Positions 1 through 10,806 of a DNA stretch of 64,000 nucleotides are shown piece by piece. The notes beneath the pieces are model-generated. The model made no database searches. It saw only the letters and a program-made list of their open reading frames with translations, and was not told the DNA's origin. The translations under genes and the position numbers were made by a program. The DNA is taken from positions 1 to 64,000 of the forward strand of contig CAUYVT010000074.1 of assembly GCA_963576565.1 (NCBI GenBank), given 5' to 3'. Numbering within the stretch: position 1 is the first letter of the stretch; every line of letters begins with the position of its first letter. This DNA is from Aspidapion aeneum. Taxonomy: Eukaryota; Arthropoda; Insecta; Coleoptera; Brentidae.

Positions 1-459
1 AGAAGAAGGAAAAACATTATACGTAACTTGCAGAAACTACCTTTTCCACCCTTGACGGCTTGCCCGGACTCCGCTATGCGTCGTTCGTGCAACTGCCGTC
101 GCATGCGGAAAAGTGCCACTTTCCGCACTTGTATCTATAAGTAAATAACTATTTTGTTTTTGGTGAAATCCAATCTGTATAGCTGATTTATAATCTCTTT
201 CTGATAAGTTAATACCTATTTGGATTTAAAAACCAAATGTGGAGCTCTGTTAGTTTTCCCAAGATATATGCATTGTTTTTTTATGGGTTTTTTGATTTAG
301 ACCCTTTTAACTTTATGGGTGTAGGTGCGTGCAGAGAATTTTCCGATATTCGGCCACGCACAAATGTCGAAAATAGGAATCATCAACACCTTCCTACTAA
401 GGTCACTAGATAACGAAGTTCCTTCCAGAGGTACCGACATATATTTTTACTTTTCTAAA
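1..459. other. no gene recognised
   Basis: AT-rich sequence with a slightly GC-richer patch at 55-125. I see no long reading frame, repeat or RNA signature here. It leads into the LINE copy that becomes readable near 460. Confidence 0.5.
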
Positions 460-2225
460 AACTTCAAAGGTGAGAAAAATGATCAGTGATAAGAAAAATC
501 ATTCGTGGACGCAAAAGTGCCAGAAAATAGATTCCTACTTAGGACGTAGGAGAAGTACCGAAAGCTGGAAAACTAGAAGATCGATTAAAAAAGAAACATG
601 CAGAAATATCATTTCACCAATACCAGACAAAGAATGGGATGAACATTTTAAAAACTTTTAACTGAAGATAGAGCACAATTCAAGGAAGACGCAAGAGACA
701 ATATAATTAGAACGATGGGATCTCCAGTACCCCTCACAATCTCTGAGGTCATAAACGTGTGCACAACATTAAAAAGCGGTAAATCTGCCGGACCCGGAAA
801 TATCCCAGCCGAAATGGCACGGAAGAACTGTTTTGGAGATTACGGAATCTTTTATTTAAATAAAGTGGAGAGCGAATATAAAGACATGGAGGCAGAAGAA
901 CAAGCTGGTTTCATGGCAGGTAGATCGACTTCAGATCATCTCTTTTGTATAACCCAAGTTATTATGGCATACCGACAAGAGCTGCATCTGCTTTACGTCG
1001 ATTTGCAGAAGGCATATGATAGTATACCACTAAATCTACTTTGGAAAGCGTTGAAAAACACAAACATAAGCGTACAACTGATTGCGGCCATCAAAGAGTT
1101 ATACCGCAATAGTAAGGCAAATGTTAAAATAAAAGCAAAACTAACCAAAGGCTTTCAAGTAAATAAATGTCTTAAACAAGGTTGCTGTATCTCGCCTACG
1201 GTCTTTAAGATATACTTGGAACAAGTCCTTAAAGTATGGAAGAGAAAATGCCAAAACATGGGAAGTCCGTTGGAGGAAACCACCTTGTATACTTATGTTT
1301 CGCCGATGATCAGATAGTAGTGGCTCAGGATTATGACGACCTCGAATATATGACACGAAAACTAATAGAAGAGTACAATAAGTGGGGAGTAGAGGTTAAT
1401 CTCAATGAGACAGAGTATATGTGTATCGGTGAAATAAAGCAGGATCTAATCTTAAATACCGGGCAGCGAATTCAGTCCTGTGATGAGTATAAATACTTAG
1501 GTCTAAAAATTACAGCTGACGGAACACTAGAAAAAGCTATAAAAGATCGAAACGTGCAAGGAAGAAAAGCAATAACTTTATTAAATGGAATAATTTGGAC
1601 CAAATTATATCAAAACATAACAAAGAGCTTATATATAACACCATTGTAAAAAGTATTATTACATACGGCATGGGCGCACCCAGGGGGGGGGCCCCGGGGC
1701 CCGGGCCCCTCCCAAGCCTAAGATTTTTGTATATATTTTCCACATATTTCATGAATAAACACAAAAAATAGCATGAAATACGACATTATGAGGCCTCGGG
1801 CCCCCCCCAAGACATATTCCTGGGTGCGTTACTGCATACGGCTCAGAAGTATGGCCAATAAAGGATAGAACGGAGATGGACTACTGGAGAAGAGCAGCAG
1901 GGAAATCCAAAAGAGTTACAAATCAAAGAATAAGAGAAATTATGACAGTAGGGGAACGTACTTTAGTGGATGATATAAGAACAAAACAACTGGTGTGGTA
2001 CGGACATGTACAAAGAATGAATGATGAAAGACTACCTAAACAAATACTACAATGGAAACCAACTGGCCGAAGAAAACGAGGACGGCCAAGGAGAAGCTGG
2101 AGAGAAGGAATAGACATTGAAATAAGAAGAAGAGGCCTAGATGATGAATTATGGGCAAACAGAAACGAGTGGAGATTCGGTATCGGGAGACGTAGAACGT
2201 TGTTATATATAAAAACTTTATATTC
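460..2225 (+). pseudogene. RTE-like non-LTR retrotransposon, reverse transcriptase, broken copy (family A)
   Basis: Remnant of a LINE reverse transcriptase spread over four blocks: 470-661, 715-1317, 1236-1649 and 1876-2190. Readable RT motifs are GKSAGPGNIPAE near 775, AGFMAGRSTSDH near 904, YVDLQKAYDSI near 1000 (first catalytic Asp), LKQGCCISPTVF near 1174 and the FADDQ active site near 1301. The downstream part ends in a basic tract (GRRKRGRPRRSWREG) typical of insect endonuclease-reverse transcriptase proteins. The frame shifts around 1290, sequence is missing between the first two RT motifs (about 820-870), and a 165-bp MITE interrupts the gene at 1670-1834. A better-preserved 3' half of the same family lies at 16215-17036 and an inverted copy at 29830-31026. 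RTE-like is an inference from motif style and the (TA)n tails of the sister copies. The copy cannot encode a working enzyme. Confidence 0.8.
1670..1834. mobile_element. 165-bp hAT-type MITE with poly-G/poly-C ends
   Basis: Short insertion inside the LINE copy, flanked by a perfect 8-bp target duplication CATACGGC (1662-1669 and 1835-1842). The uninterrupted site is seen in the sister copy near 16631. The ends share GCRCCCAGG followed by G-rich tracts; the right end read inwards starts CAGTAACGCACCCAGG. An 8-bp duplication with CAGT-like ends suggests the hAT superfamily. Related copies are at 42973-43120 and about 58400-58547. Confidence 0.75.
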
Positions 2226-2229
2226 TTCT

Positions 2230-2555
2230 GGTTACCCATTGGCGTAGATTTTTTTATTAAATAATATCATGAATTGTCAAATCATTTTCAAAAAAGCAAA
2301 AATAATGCATTGATAATGCAAAAATTATTCTATGCCGCAAGATTTTAATTAAAAAAGGCAGAAAACAGAAAATGCCCGTTTTTTGATGCGTTTTTTAGTA
2401 TATAAATATATTTAGAGTCAAACAGCGTTAGCAGAAAAATGAGTCAAACATTTTCACTCAAACTTAGATGACTTGCGGCACGACTCGAGGGTCTGTGAGG
2501 TAAGTGATAAACTTTTTACCTTTTTATATGGTTCTAGATTGGGTATTTTTTTGAA
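2230..2555. other. no gene recognised
   Basis: AT-rich sequence between the LINE 3' end and the first foldback repeat; nothing identifiable. Confidence 0.4.
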
Positions 2556-2559
2556 AAGT

Positions 2560-2880
2560 TATACCAGGTGGGCCAAAAAAGTTAGGAATTTTTTTTTAAA
2601 CTTTGCAATTACAGCCAAACTTCTTTGTGTTCAATTTATCACTGTGCCTAAAGAGTCATTTACAGCCGTAATAGCCATGTTTAAAAAAACATGTCCAAAC
2701 TAGTTAGAACCTTTCATTTTGAAATTTGTATTGGAGAACTTTTCCTACCAGTTTTATCATAGTGTCTTTCAGTCTTAAAAAGCTCAGCTCTCTATCCTTT
2801 CTGGAAGTGGGCAGTGTTACTTTTACATAACTTTACATTATAGAGGAGCGAAGTAAATCAAATATTTTTTTCTAGTTTTA
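2560..2880 (+). repeat. fragment of foldback family F1
   Basis: Matches the repeat blocks at 4240-5350 and, in opposite orientation, 12920-13735. Shared landmarks are the block around CAGCCGTAATAGCCA, the block around CATTTTGA..TATTGGAGAACTT, and the block around AGCTCAGCTCT..TTTCTGGAAG followed by TTACTTTTACATAACTTTACA. No coding capacity. Confidence 0.7.
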
Positions 2881-2968
2881 GTGGAGGGAAGTAAATTAGA
2901 ATTTTGAACAACTGTTGCCTAATTTTAAAATATTTGTTAAATTAATAAAAAATAATAAACCTTAAATT

Positions 2969-3156
2969 CAAGCGCGGATCTGGGTCAAAATCTAGGGGGC
3001 GTAATGGTCGACGAAATTTTTTTCTGTCATATAATTTTTTTTCTAGGGGGGGTAATTCTCCTGTTTTCCCTTATTTTATTAGGAAAAAATGCATATTTTT
3101 GTTTCTAGGGGGGGGGGGGTAATTACCCCGTTACCCACCCCTCAAATCCGCGCTTG
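2969..3156. mobile_element. 188-bp hAT-type MITE
   Basis: Terminal inverted repeats CAAGCGCGGATCTG (left) and CAAGCGCGGATTTG (right, read inwards), one mismatch in 14. Flanked by a perfect 8-bp duplication CTTAAATT at 2961-2968 and 3157-3164, the hAT signature. The interior has runs of G interleaved with TAATT. Too short to code. Confidence 0.85.
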
Positions 3157-3164
3157 CTTAAATT

Positions 3165-3500
3165 ACCCTTGTGTTATTTTTTTTACTTAGCTTTAGTATG
3201 TTTTCAGGGTAGTATATTATAAATACTTTAAAATGTATGAAGGTACAAAATAAGTATTTTAGAGAAGCCACCTTAAAGCATTTCATTTTTCTAAATATTA
3301 AATCCTCTACGCCCTCCATAAATTTGGGTTAAACATCCGGAAGTTGTCACAAATCGAAAAATCAAGGACCTTTGTAAATCACACCCTTGAGTATATATTT
3401 GTTAACACGTGGCAAATTACAATTGGAATGCAAAAATGTTTGAAATAGTTTATCATAACAAAAACATTTCATGTACAAAAAAGCCAAGTACCCGAAAATG
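3165..3500. other. no gene recognised; 3' part may belong to foldback family F1
   Basis: AT-rich. The last ~50 bases (from about 3455) resemble the edge of family F1, which the next element interrupts. Confidence 0.4.
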
Positions 3501-4227
3501 CCCAGGTAGCAAGGGGTCATCAAATAACGTCTTTTTTTCGTCGAATAGTGGTCATTTGGATGACCAGCAGGTCCTCTGTCAAAAAATGTTGTCTTTAAGG
3601 CGTCAGTTACTTGACGTCTTTTCGTAGTGTAGTTTTTAACGTCTGAAAAACGTCATATATTGGTCACTACCCACACTTGCACACTTTGTCCAAGGGACAT
3701 TCCCACATACTTACATAGATGGTGCCCCAGTCAGTACTTGACCGGATTTATACGGAATGTGGGGGTACGTATGTAAAATAAATTAAATATTAAATGAAGA
3801 CAAACTTCGAGCCTTCTTTCGCTTCAAGGTGGAGATGTGTAAGTCTAGGTATAGGTCTATTTTGATCTGTACCTCACAGACGAACACCGCTGTACCTGTT
3901 CCAGTACTTCCAGGTCTAAGTCACATAAGAGTCACCTTCTGTGTCTAAGTTTCCTTCAGTGTTCCCAACTGCAGGGAATATTTTATATATTTAGACGAGT
4001 TTAAAAAAGTCATAAATAGGTATGTGTCTGTGTGTGTGTCTAATGTTCTGATTTGGTCCCTAATACGTCATATTGCTGACGTCTTTAAAACGTCTAAAAA
4101 TGACGTCATTTTGGGTGTGTCTTTTGAACGTCATTTAAAGGTCATTTACACTTCAGATTCGAGGCGTCAATGGTAATTAAAAATGACCTATTTTTGACGT
4201 TTAAAAAACGTGACCTTGTTACCTGGG
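3501..4227. mobile_element. 727-bp nonautonomous DNA transposon with CCCAGGTA ends
   Basis: Terminal inverted repeats CCCAGGTAGCAAGG and, from the right end inwards, CCCAGGTAACAAGG. It sits inside foldback family F1: the block AAAATG before it rejoins TGGTAT after it, as in the uninterrupted copy near 13415. The flanking dinucleotide is TG on both sides. Subterminal regions are full of short palindromic motifs built on GACGTC / AACGTC. No transposase frame. The element at 62341-63325 has a similar terminal motif (CCCACATAGCA). Confidence 0.7.
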
Positions 4228-4239
4228 TGGTATTCCGTA

Positions 4240-5390
4240 AAAAGAGTTGAGATAAAAGTAAAGCCAAGTTCTCCAATACAAATTTCAAAATGAAAAGTTA
4301 TTACTAGCCTGGAAATGTTTTTCTAAACTTGGCTATTACAGGCAAACTTATTTATGTTCAATTAAGCACTGTACCTAAGAGTCATTTGCAGCCGTAATAG
4401 CCAAGTTTAGAAAAACATTTCCAAACTAGTAAGAACTTTTCATTTTGAGATATGTATTGGAGAACTTGGCTTTACTTTTATCCCCATTTTTTTTACGGAG
4501 TACATTTTTCTCGTACTTGGTTTTTTTACATGAAATTTGTTTCTCATGGTTTTATCATACTTCTTACCAGCCTTCCAAAACTCAGCTCTGTAGCGTTTCT
4601 GGAAGTGGGCAATGTTACTTTTACATAACTTTACATTTATAGAGGAGCGAAGTAAATCAAATATTTTTTCTAGTTTTATCATAGTTCCTATTAGTCTTCC
4701 AAAGCTCAGCTCTCTGGCGTTTCTGGAAGTTGGCAATGTTACTTTTACATAACTTTACATGTATACGGGAGGGGGTTTTTTGATTTTTTTCCAAGGGATA
4801 TAATTTCTATTAGTCTGCCAAATTTCAGTTTTGTAGCATGTCTGGAAGTACAGTGGAATTTTGTTCATCTATACATTTCCAAACTAGTAAGAACTTTTCA
4901 TTTTGAGATATGTATTGGAGAACTTGGCTTTACTTTTATCCCAATTTTTTTACGGAGTACATTTTTTTCGTACTTGGTTTTTTTACATGAAATGTGTTTC
5001 TGATGGTTTTATCATAGTTCTTACCAGCCTTCCAAAACTCAGCTCTCTAGCGTTTCTGGACGTTGGCAATGTTACTTTTACATAACTTTACATTTATAGG
5101 GGAGCATAACATAAAATATTGGTATCTTTTAATTTTTTTCTATAGTTTTATCATAGTTCCTATCAGTCTATCAAAGCTCAGCTCTCTAGCGTTTCTGCAA
5201 GTTGGCAATGTTACTTTTACATAACTTTACATGTATACGGGAGGGGAATAAATTAGAATTTTGGGGTTTTTTGATTTTTTCCAAGGGATATAATTTCTAT
5301 TAGGCTGCCAAATTTGATTTTTGTAGCATGTCTGGAAGTAAAGTGGAATTTTGTTCATCTATACATGAGTTTTTTGAAATGTTGTAACTA
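4240..5390 (+). repeat. foldback family F1: palindromic head and tandem body
   Basis: Begins with an inverted repeat: about 4248-4338 pairs with 4395-4492 around a ~60-base spacer, with AAAGCCAAGTTCTCCAATAC on the left and its complement on the right. It is followed by repeated blocks of roughly 120-230 bases (4560-4640, 4670-4760, 4880-5100, 5140-5250) carrying AGCTCAGCTCT..GCGTTTCTGGA and TTACTTTTACATAACTTTACA. The same architecture appears reversed at 12920-13735. No coding potential; a nonautonomous foldback element or complex satellite. Confidence 0.7.
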
Positions 5391-5757
5391 CTTTTCTACT
5401 TTACGGAAGTCCATCAAACTTGGAGTGGTTGTTAAATCTATGAAGATCTACGACTGTGTTTGAGTTTTGTAGGTCATTCCGAAGTAGAGTTTAAGATAGG
5501 TCATATACGGGCTTGAAGAAAAGAGTGTACAGCAATTTACGCGAACTTGATGGGGCCCAGATTTAAGCCCAAAGATACATTTTTTGTGTCATTAATAATA
5601 AAAAAAATGTGATAAACAGGCGCCTATAATTCTAAAATTATGGCTGTTTTTAGCTGCCACGTGTGAAAATTGCAATTGCTAATTTAAAATGCAAACTAAC
5701 AAACCTGATAAAATATAGACCTTGCAGCACAATATTTCCATATGTTTTGCTTTTCCA
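5391..5757. other. no gene recognised
   Basis: AT-rich spacer between the F1 repeats and the Tigger element. Confidence 0.4.
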
Positions 5758-6385
5758 CAGTGAAACATCTCCCTGCGGACACCTTTATTAAGCGGACACA
5801 ACCTTTAGGCAGACAAATTTGTTGGAACCAAGCTTTTAACTATTTCTTTACATGTACAATTTACTCCTATAATCTAATAACCGGATGCGGACAATTTTTT
5901 TTGGTTAAAAAACTCTGAAACCTCCTTTAACCGGACGCGAACCTCTGACAGCGGGAAGGAGCGCTGCACGACATGAACATAAATATTATGTAGTGTGTTG
6001 GCAACAATGCACTCTGCAGCCGGAGAATTACCTCTTTCAGTTTTAATGCAGACACTAAATATTTCTGTCGTATTTGCAACATTATTTTATTCGGCCGGAC
6101 TGCTGTGTTTATTTTTATTGTGTAGTTGGGTAGTAATAGATCTCTTTGAAATGGCGCCACTAAAAAAAATCTTAGCTTACGTGAAAAAATGGAAGTTGTT
6201 AATGTTTCAAAGAAGGAACATCTATCAGCACGAAAGATCGCCGCAAAATTTAATATCGAAAAATCTCAAACATCGGAAATTGTTATTAAATATATATTTC
6301 GCAGTTCCCTCTCTTAAGCGGACACCTCCAATAAGCGGACAAAGTCGACGGAACCGTGAGTGTCTGCTTATAGGAGGTTTCACTG
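5758..6385 (+). mobile_element. truncated pogo/Tigger element with CENP-B-like helix-turn-helix remnant
   Basis: Both ends read inwards begin CAGTGAAAC followed by a T/C-rich stretch and GCGGACAC motifs (left 5758, right 6385), typical of pogo/Tigger elements of the Tc1/mariner superfamily. The right flank is TA; the left flank is CA, a probable decayed TA. Near 6151 a start reads ATGGCGCCACT then a run of eight A; one base out of frame after that run, about 6168-6290 encodes LSLREKMEVVNVS..LSARKIAAKFNIEKS, which resembles the N-terminal CENP-B/Psq helix-turn-helix of these transposases. The DDE catalytic domain is absent, so this is a deletion derivative with a frameshift in its DNA-binding domain. 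Confidence 0.8.
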
Positions 6386-6539
6386 TATTACAGTCCTTGG
6401 TTTAAAAACAGTATCTCCAATGACGGACCAATGTGAGTAACATAAACGCCACTATGGTCTTTTATCATTTTAAAGATTAAAAAATATTGTGTTGTAACAT
6501 TATTCTACACAAGAAAGGCGATAGAGCAGACCTAAAAAC

Positions 6540-7345
6540 TATTGACCTATAACACTTTTCAAGGTAATTTATAAGCTGTTAACAAAAATATTAACAGACT
6601 AACAAAATATGACGGATATCAATCAAAAGAACAAACAGGCTTCAGAAAGGATTTCAGTATAGTTGACTACCTATTAACCATGAAAATGCTAATAGAATGA
6701 GCCAACGAATAAAACATTCAACTATATATTGCGTTTGACTTCGAAAAAGCTTTTGATAGCATTGAGCACTGGGCAGTAAAAGCACCTTTAATAAATAGCC
6801 GAAAAGATTACAGATAAACAGACTTAATAGTCAATATATATAGCGAAACAAAAACATCAATTAAAATCCACAAAGAAACCAAGCCAATGCGCATAAGAAG
6901 GGGTGTGAGACAGGGTGACACAATATCCACTAAACTATTTAAACAGGCCCTAGAAAATAGGCATTAAAGTAAGTGGGCAATACTTGAACCACCTAACATA
7001 TGCTGATGATATCGCCTTAATAACAGACAAGAAAGAAGAACTGATAAAAATGCTGGAAGAACTGGATACAGCAGCTAAACATATAGGCTTAAGTATGAGC
7101 TACACTAAAACTTAAATCATAACAAATTCAGATAAAGATATAAGGATCAGAATAAACCAAAAGAAAATTGAACAAATAGAGGAATATGTATACCTGGGAG
7201 AAATTATTAAAGTAAAAAAAGAAAACCAAACAGCTGAAATCAAGAGACAAGTAAAATTGGCCTAGAGAGGATTCGGTAAATTAAGCTAGATATTAAAAAA
7301 TATCCTCAGTACCTTAAAACGAAAGTGTATAACCAATGTATCCTT
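6540..7345 (+). pseudogene. non-LTR reverse transcriptase remnant (family C)
   Basis: Decayed RT coding sequence with several stops and frameshifts. Readable motifs: EQTGFRKDFSIVDY near 6629, AFDFEKAFDSIEH near 6731 (catalytic Asp), RRGVRQGDTIS near 6896, and TYADDIALITDKKEELIKML near 7000 in another frame (active site). The 3' part (7290-7345) matches 24370-24410, where the same family runs on to its C-terminus. A Penelope-like element has inserted at 7346. The motif set is that of the RTE/CR1-like LINE group; the exact clade was not determined. Confidence 0.8.
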
Positions 7346-7410
7346 TGTTTGAAACTCGTAGACAATGATTGTGTAGATATGCTGATGAGTTTTGACATAA
7401 AGTAAGAACA

Positions 7411-8406
7411 ATGTTGGACAGAAAGAAGCAACAAAAGACAAACATCACCAGTCAAGAACAACGGGCAATCAAGAACCTGCAGGCTGACAAATCAATCAAG
7501 ATTCTACCGGCCGACAAAGGAAACGCGTCGGTGATTATGGATATCGAGACTTACGACAAAAAGATCCAAGAAGTTCTGGAGAAAGCAACTTCCCAAAGAT
7601 CCAACCACCACCATAGAAGGACGCATCTACAGGACTTTGAAGAAGTATGCTGAAAATATCCCGGACGCTGTTAGATCCCGCCTGACCGCACACCACAGTA
7701 AGACACCACATTTTTATGGATTACCAAAGATCCATAAAAAGGATATACCACGGCGACCAATTACCAGCTCCAGGGACTCACCGACCAGCACTTTGTCGAG
7801 GTTTTTTTCGGACATAATTCAACCACTACAGGGTAAGTCCGAATCTTTTGTCAAAAATTCGGAACATTTTGTCGAGGTTTTAAAAGGTATCGAATTAGAT
7901 CCCGGCGATAGATTTGTAAGTTTTGATGTAGAAAGTCTCTACACCAACGTGCCAATAAATGAGTCACTCAGTATCATCAAAAACAAATTACAAACTGATG
8001 ATACTCTTCACTTGAGAACAACGCTATCGGTGGTGGGGGTGATGGATCTCTTGGAGCTCTGTCTCCGTAACTCTTACTTTCAAGTGAAAGATAAGTTTTA
8101 CGCGCAAAATGATGGACTCCAAATGTGTTCATCTCTTTCGCCAGCGATAGCAAACATCTACATGGAGTGGTTCGAGGACCATGCGATCACTACAGCAAGA
8201 GTCAAACCAAAACTATGACTACGATACATGGATGACACATTTATTATATGGCCGGAAAATGATGACGAACTACAGAATTTTTTACACCATTTAAACGGTA
8301 TTCGACCAACAATCAAGTGCACCATGGAAATTGAAAAATATTCGGCCTTACCTTTTTTGGATGTTCTTGTCAAGCGATTAGACAGAAACATTCAAACCAC
8401 TGTATA
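7411..8406 (+). pseudogene. Penelope-like reverse transcriptase (inactivated)
   Basis: The frame 7411-7653 carries the N-terminal part, including ILPADKGNASVIMD, a conserved Penelope-type segment. It overlaps by 17 bases with 7637-8218, so a frameshift separates them. The second frame holds YGLPKIHKKDIPRRPI, the first catalytic block SFDVESLYTNVPINE near 7920, and LSPAIANIYMEWFED near 8138. A stop TGA at 8216-8218 replaces a Trp codon: the sister copy at 31928 reads TGG. After it the frame continues to the YMDD active site (RYMDDTF near 8222) and FLDVLVKR, ending at TAG 8404-8406. The enzyme would use a nicked target end to prime reverse transcription. The single nonsense codon lies just upstream of the catalytic YMDD. 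Confidence 0.88.
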
Positions 8407-8814
8407 GGTAATAGGAAACCTACACACACGGGCCAGTACCTAAATTTTAAGTCTAATTATTCTGTTGCAACAAAACAAGGAGTTATAAGAAGTTTGTATT
8501 TAAGAGCCGTAAATATTTGTAGTAATAATGAAGAATTAACCACAGAAATTAACAACATTAAAAAGGACTTACAACAGAATAGTTATTCCGAGAAATTAAT
8601 AAACTCAAAGATATTTAAATTTAAAAACAAACTAAATGTACCAAATTCTTAAAATAATAATCCGTTAGGTGTTATTAACATTCCATATGTTCAAAGGATT
8701 TCAGAAAACATAAGACGAATAGCTAAACACTATAATATTAAAACAGTATTTTCTTCGGGAAATACGATAAGAAGTTTTATAACTAAAACAAAACCAGACA
8801 ATCCCTCAAATAAT

Positions 8815-9171
8815 ATGGAATGTATTTATCAAATCCCGTGTGAGTGTGGTAAATCATATGTAGGTGAAACGAAACGCCCTCTTCAGGTTAGAGTAAATGA
8901 ACATCAAAAAAGTACCCAATTAGGGGATATTGAAAAATTCGGTTTAGCAGATCATGCATGGTCAAATGATCACAGGATTCAGTGGTCAGAAGCTAAAGTT
9001 TTACATAAGGAGTCGCATTGGCGAAAACGAAAGTTTATTAAAGCTGCGTTTATAATGCAGAATAAAGAAGTTTTCAGTCAACCAAGCACGGACATACCAA
9101 ACATATGGAAACCACTCCTTAAGGAAAACAGGCGTCTTAGGATTAAAAAGGGGACGGGCCGTCACACCTGA
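8815..9171 (+). CDS. GIY-YIG endonuclease domain of the Penelope-like element
   Basis: A 118-residue open frame with YQIPCECGKSYVGETKRPL at residues 5-23, matching the Cys-containing GIY-YIG signature of Penelope-like elements, then RVNEHQ (the conserved Arg and neighbouring Glu/His) and a region with H..W, ending in a basic tail. It nicks the target DNA so that the RT can prime. In intact elements it is fused to the RT in one protein. Here stops between 8406 and 8815 (for example near 8652) split it off, and the annotated Met is only the first ATG in the surviving frame. It is probably not expressed on its own. Confidence 0.85.
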   Translation: MECIYQIPCECGKSYVGETKRPLQVRVNEHQKSTQLGDIEKFGLADHAWSNDHRIQWSEAKVLHKESHWRKRKFIKAAFIMQNKEVFSQPSTDIPNIWKPLLKENRRLRIKKGTGRHT

Positions 9172-9320
9172 CTGCACACCAAGTAGTATAAGTAGTAGCC
9201 TAGAGACTAGATTGTTTAGTTTACACTTGATAACGGTTAGAGATACTTACTAACCGAAACGTCGTGTTTTAAAATAAATAAAGACAATGGAAGTCCGAAA
9301 TTTTATTTCAATGTATCCTT

Positions 9321-9624
9321 CCTGTACTTACTTTACCTTTTCTTGGTTTATTCTGATCAAAATATCTTCATCTGTGTTTGTTATGATTTTAGTTTTAGTG
9401 TAGTTCATACTCAATCCAATATTTTTAGCTGATGTATTCAATTCTTCCAGCATTTTTATCAGCTCTTCTTTTTTATCTGTTTTTAAGGCGATATCATCAG
9501 CATATTTTAGATGGTTTAAGTATTGTCCGCTTACTTTGATGCCTATTTCTTCCCAATCTAAGTTTCTAAAAACCTCTTCTAGGGCCTGGTTAAATAGTTC
9601 GGTACTTTGCCCGACATACAGCAA
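9321..9624 (-). pseudogene. family C reverse transcriptase fragment, inverted
   Basis: Minus-strand open frame of 98 residues with ELFNQALEEVFRNL, the active site LKYADDIALKTDKKEEL and a C-terminal thumb-like segment. It overlaps in content with the plus-strand copy at 6930-7160, so it is a separate or rearranged copy rather than a simple 5' inversion. About eleven bases at 9321-9331 still belong to the plus-strand element interrupted by the Penelope insertion. Confidence 0.75.
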
Positions 9625-9629
9625 TCCGA

Positions 9630-9997
9630 CGAAGTTTCCCGCCTTTAATATAAATAGTTTATGAATTTTAATTTATTATAAAAGCCTTACAATTTTTATA
9701 ATCTTTCTGGTTTTAAGTTGGCATATGAATTAATTGTTTATTTTAAGCTTACAATTTTCGTAATTACTGATTTCTTAATACTTTACTTTGACCTTTTTTT
9801 AACATCATTTTAGTTTCCCTCTTGGCAACCAACGGGCTAGCTAAATGCGTCATATTATGAATATAGATTAAGCTAAGTAGACACTTAGAAAATAGGGTGA
9901 ATTATTTAAAAAAATATAATTTTTTTATGAGCCAATAAAGTTATAAAATAATTTGAGATTTTTATTGTTACATACCAATCAAATATGTTAGAGCATG
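9630..9997. other. no gene recognised
   Basis: Very AT-rich; nothing identifiable. Confidence 0.4.
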
Positions 9998-10806
9998 AAT
10001 ATATCGCACCCCCGCTAAAAAATAGTCACAACTCAAAAAACATTGATTTGAGAAAATCGCTGTTAAAGAATTTAGTTCACTAGAGAGATTCATTTTTCAC
10101 TTACATGACAAATTACGAGTTAACATGTTATTTTATATCAACAGGAACCTAGTAACTCAATGTAATTGGTGCAGTACGTTTCTCAGAAAAAATGATTTTT
10201 GTCGTTTTTAGTTAAAAAAAAGACAAAAACCCGATATTGTGACACTTTTTTAGAACAAGGCATCATGACGTTGTAAATCAGGATGTCACGCGGGATGGTA
10301 AATAATATAAAAAAAGAAAACAAATAAAGAAGAAACTTTGTATTTATTTTTACAGAGTTATAAAATGTTGAATAACAACTGGTGTGAAAGTGATTATTCT
10401 CTAATAAATTCAAAAGATTTTTTCTTATTCTCCTTAATTCTAAATACACTAAACAATTCGAAAAAACAGTCACAACACAAAAAAGAACAGTATTTTACTT
10501 GTGTGGGGTCAGATTTAACCAATAGTTCACACGAAAACCTTTCCAACTCGAAATGTGACTCTTTTCAGGATGAAACTCCACGTTCACGCTGTTATAAAGT
10601 CAAAAGTGACACTGTAAAGGAACGCATTCTCAGCTAAACTGGACAAAATAAAAGAGTCACATCGCCATTTCGCGGCGAATCGTCGAAAAATAAATGTGAC
10701 GCTTTTATGGAAGAAAGTACAAGTTATTTCGATGATGGCGGCAGGTTTATCTCAATAAGGGCGATTTTTGAGTTGTGACTCTTTTTCAGCGGGTGTGCGA
10801 TATATT
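9998..10806. mobile_element. ~0.8-kb nonautonomous DNA transposon with TCGCACCCCCGCT-like ends
   Basis: Inverted ends: 9998-10038 reads AATATATCGCAC then CCCCGCT and AGTCACAACTCAAAAA; the complement is found at 10763-10806. ATATAT flanks both sides and may be the target duplication. The motif GTGACTC or GTGACRC followed by T-runs recurs inside (10554, 10604, 10655, 10697, 10775), suggesting multiple binding sites for a transposase supplied elsewhere. The 99-codon frame at 10338-10637 inside it has no recognisable domain and is probably fortuitous. Confidence 0.65.

Larger units (their letters stand above)
7346..9308 (+). mobile_element. Penelope-like element, nearly full coding region, with 12-bp target duplication
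   Basis: Flanked by CAATGTATCCTT at 7334-7345 and 9309-9320, which rejoin the interrupted LINE family C; the empty site is readable at 24393-24404 with one change. It carries a reverse transcriptase and a C-terminal GIY-YIG endonuclease, the hallmark of Penelope-like elements. The 3' untranslated end contains GGTTAG and CTAACC arms followed by GAAACGTC (9228-9253), a hammerhead-like arrangement discussed elsewhere. Degenerate relatives lie at 31554-32395 (+) and 33405-33735 (-). The coding region has a frameshift near 7640, an in-frame stop at 8216 and further stops, so this copy is recent but dead. Confidence 0.9.

Noticed and set aside
7380..7390. CTGATGA near the Penelope 5' end as a second hammerhead
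   Set aside because: No downstream GAAAC with pairing arms in the expected order.
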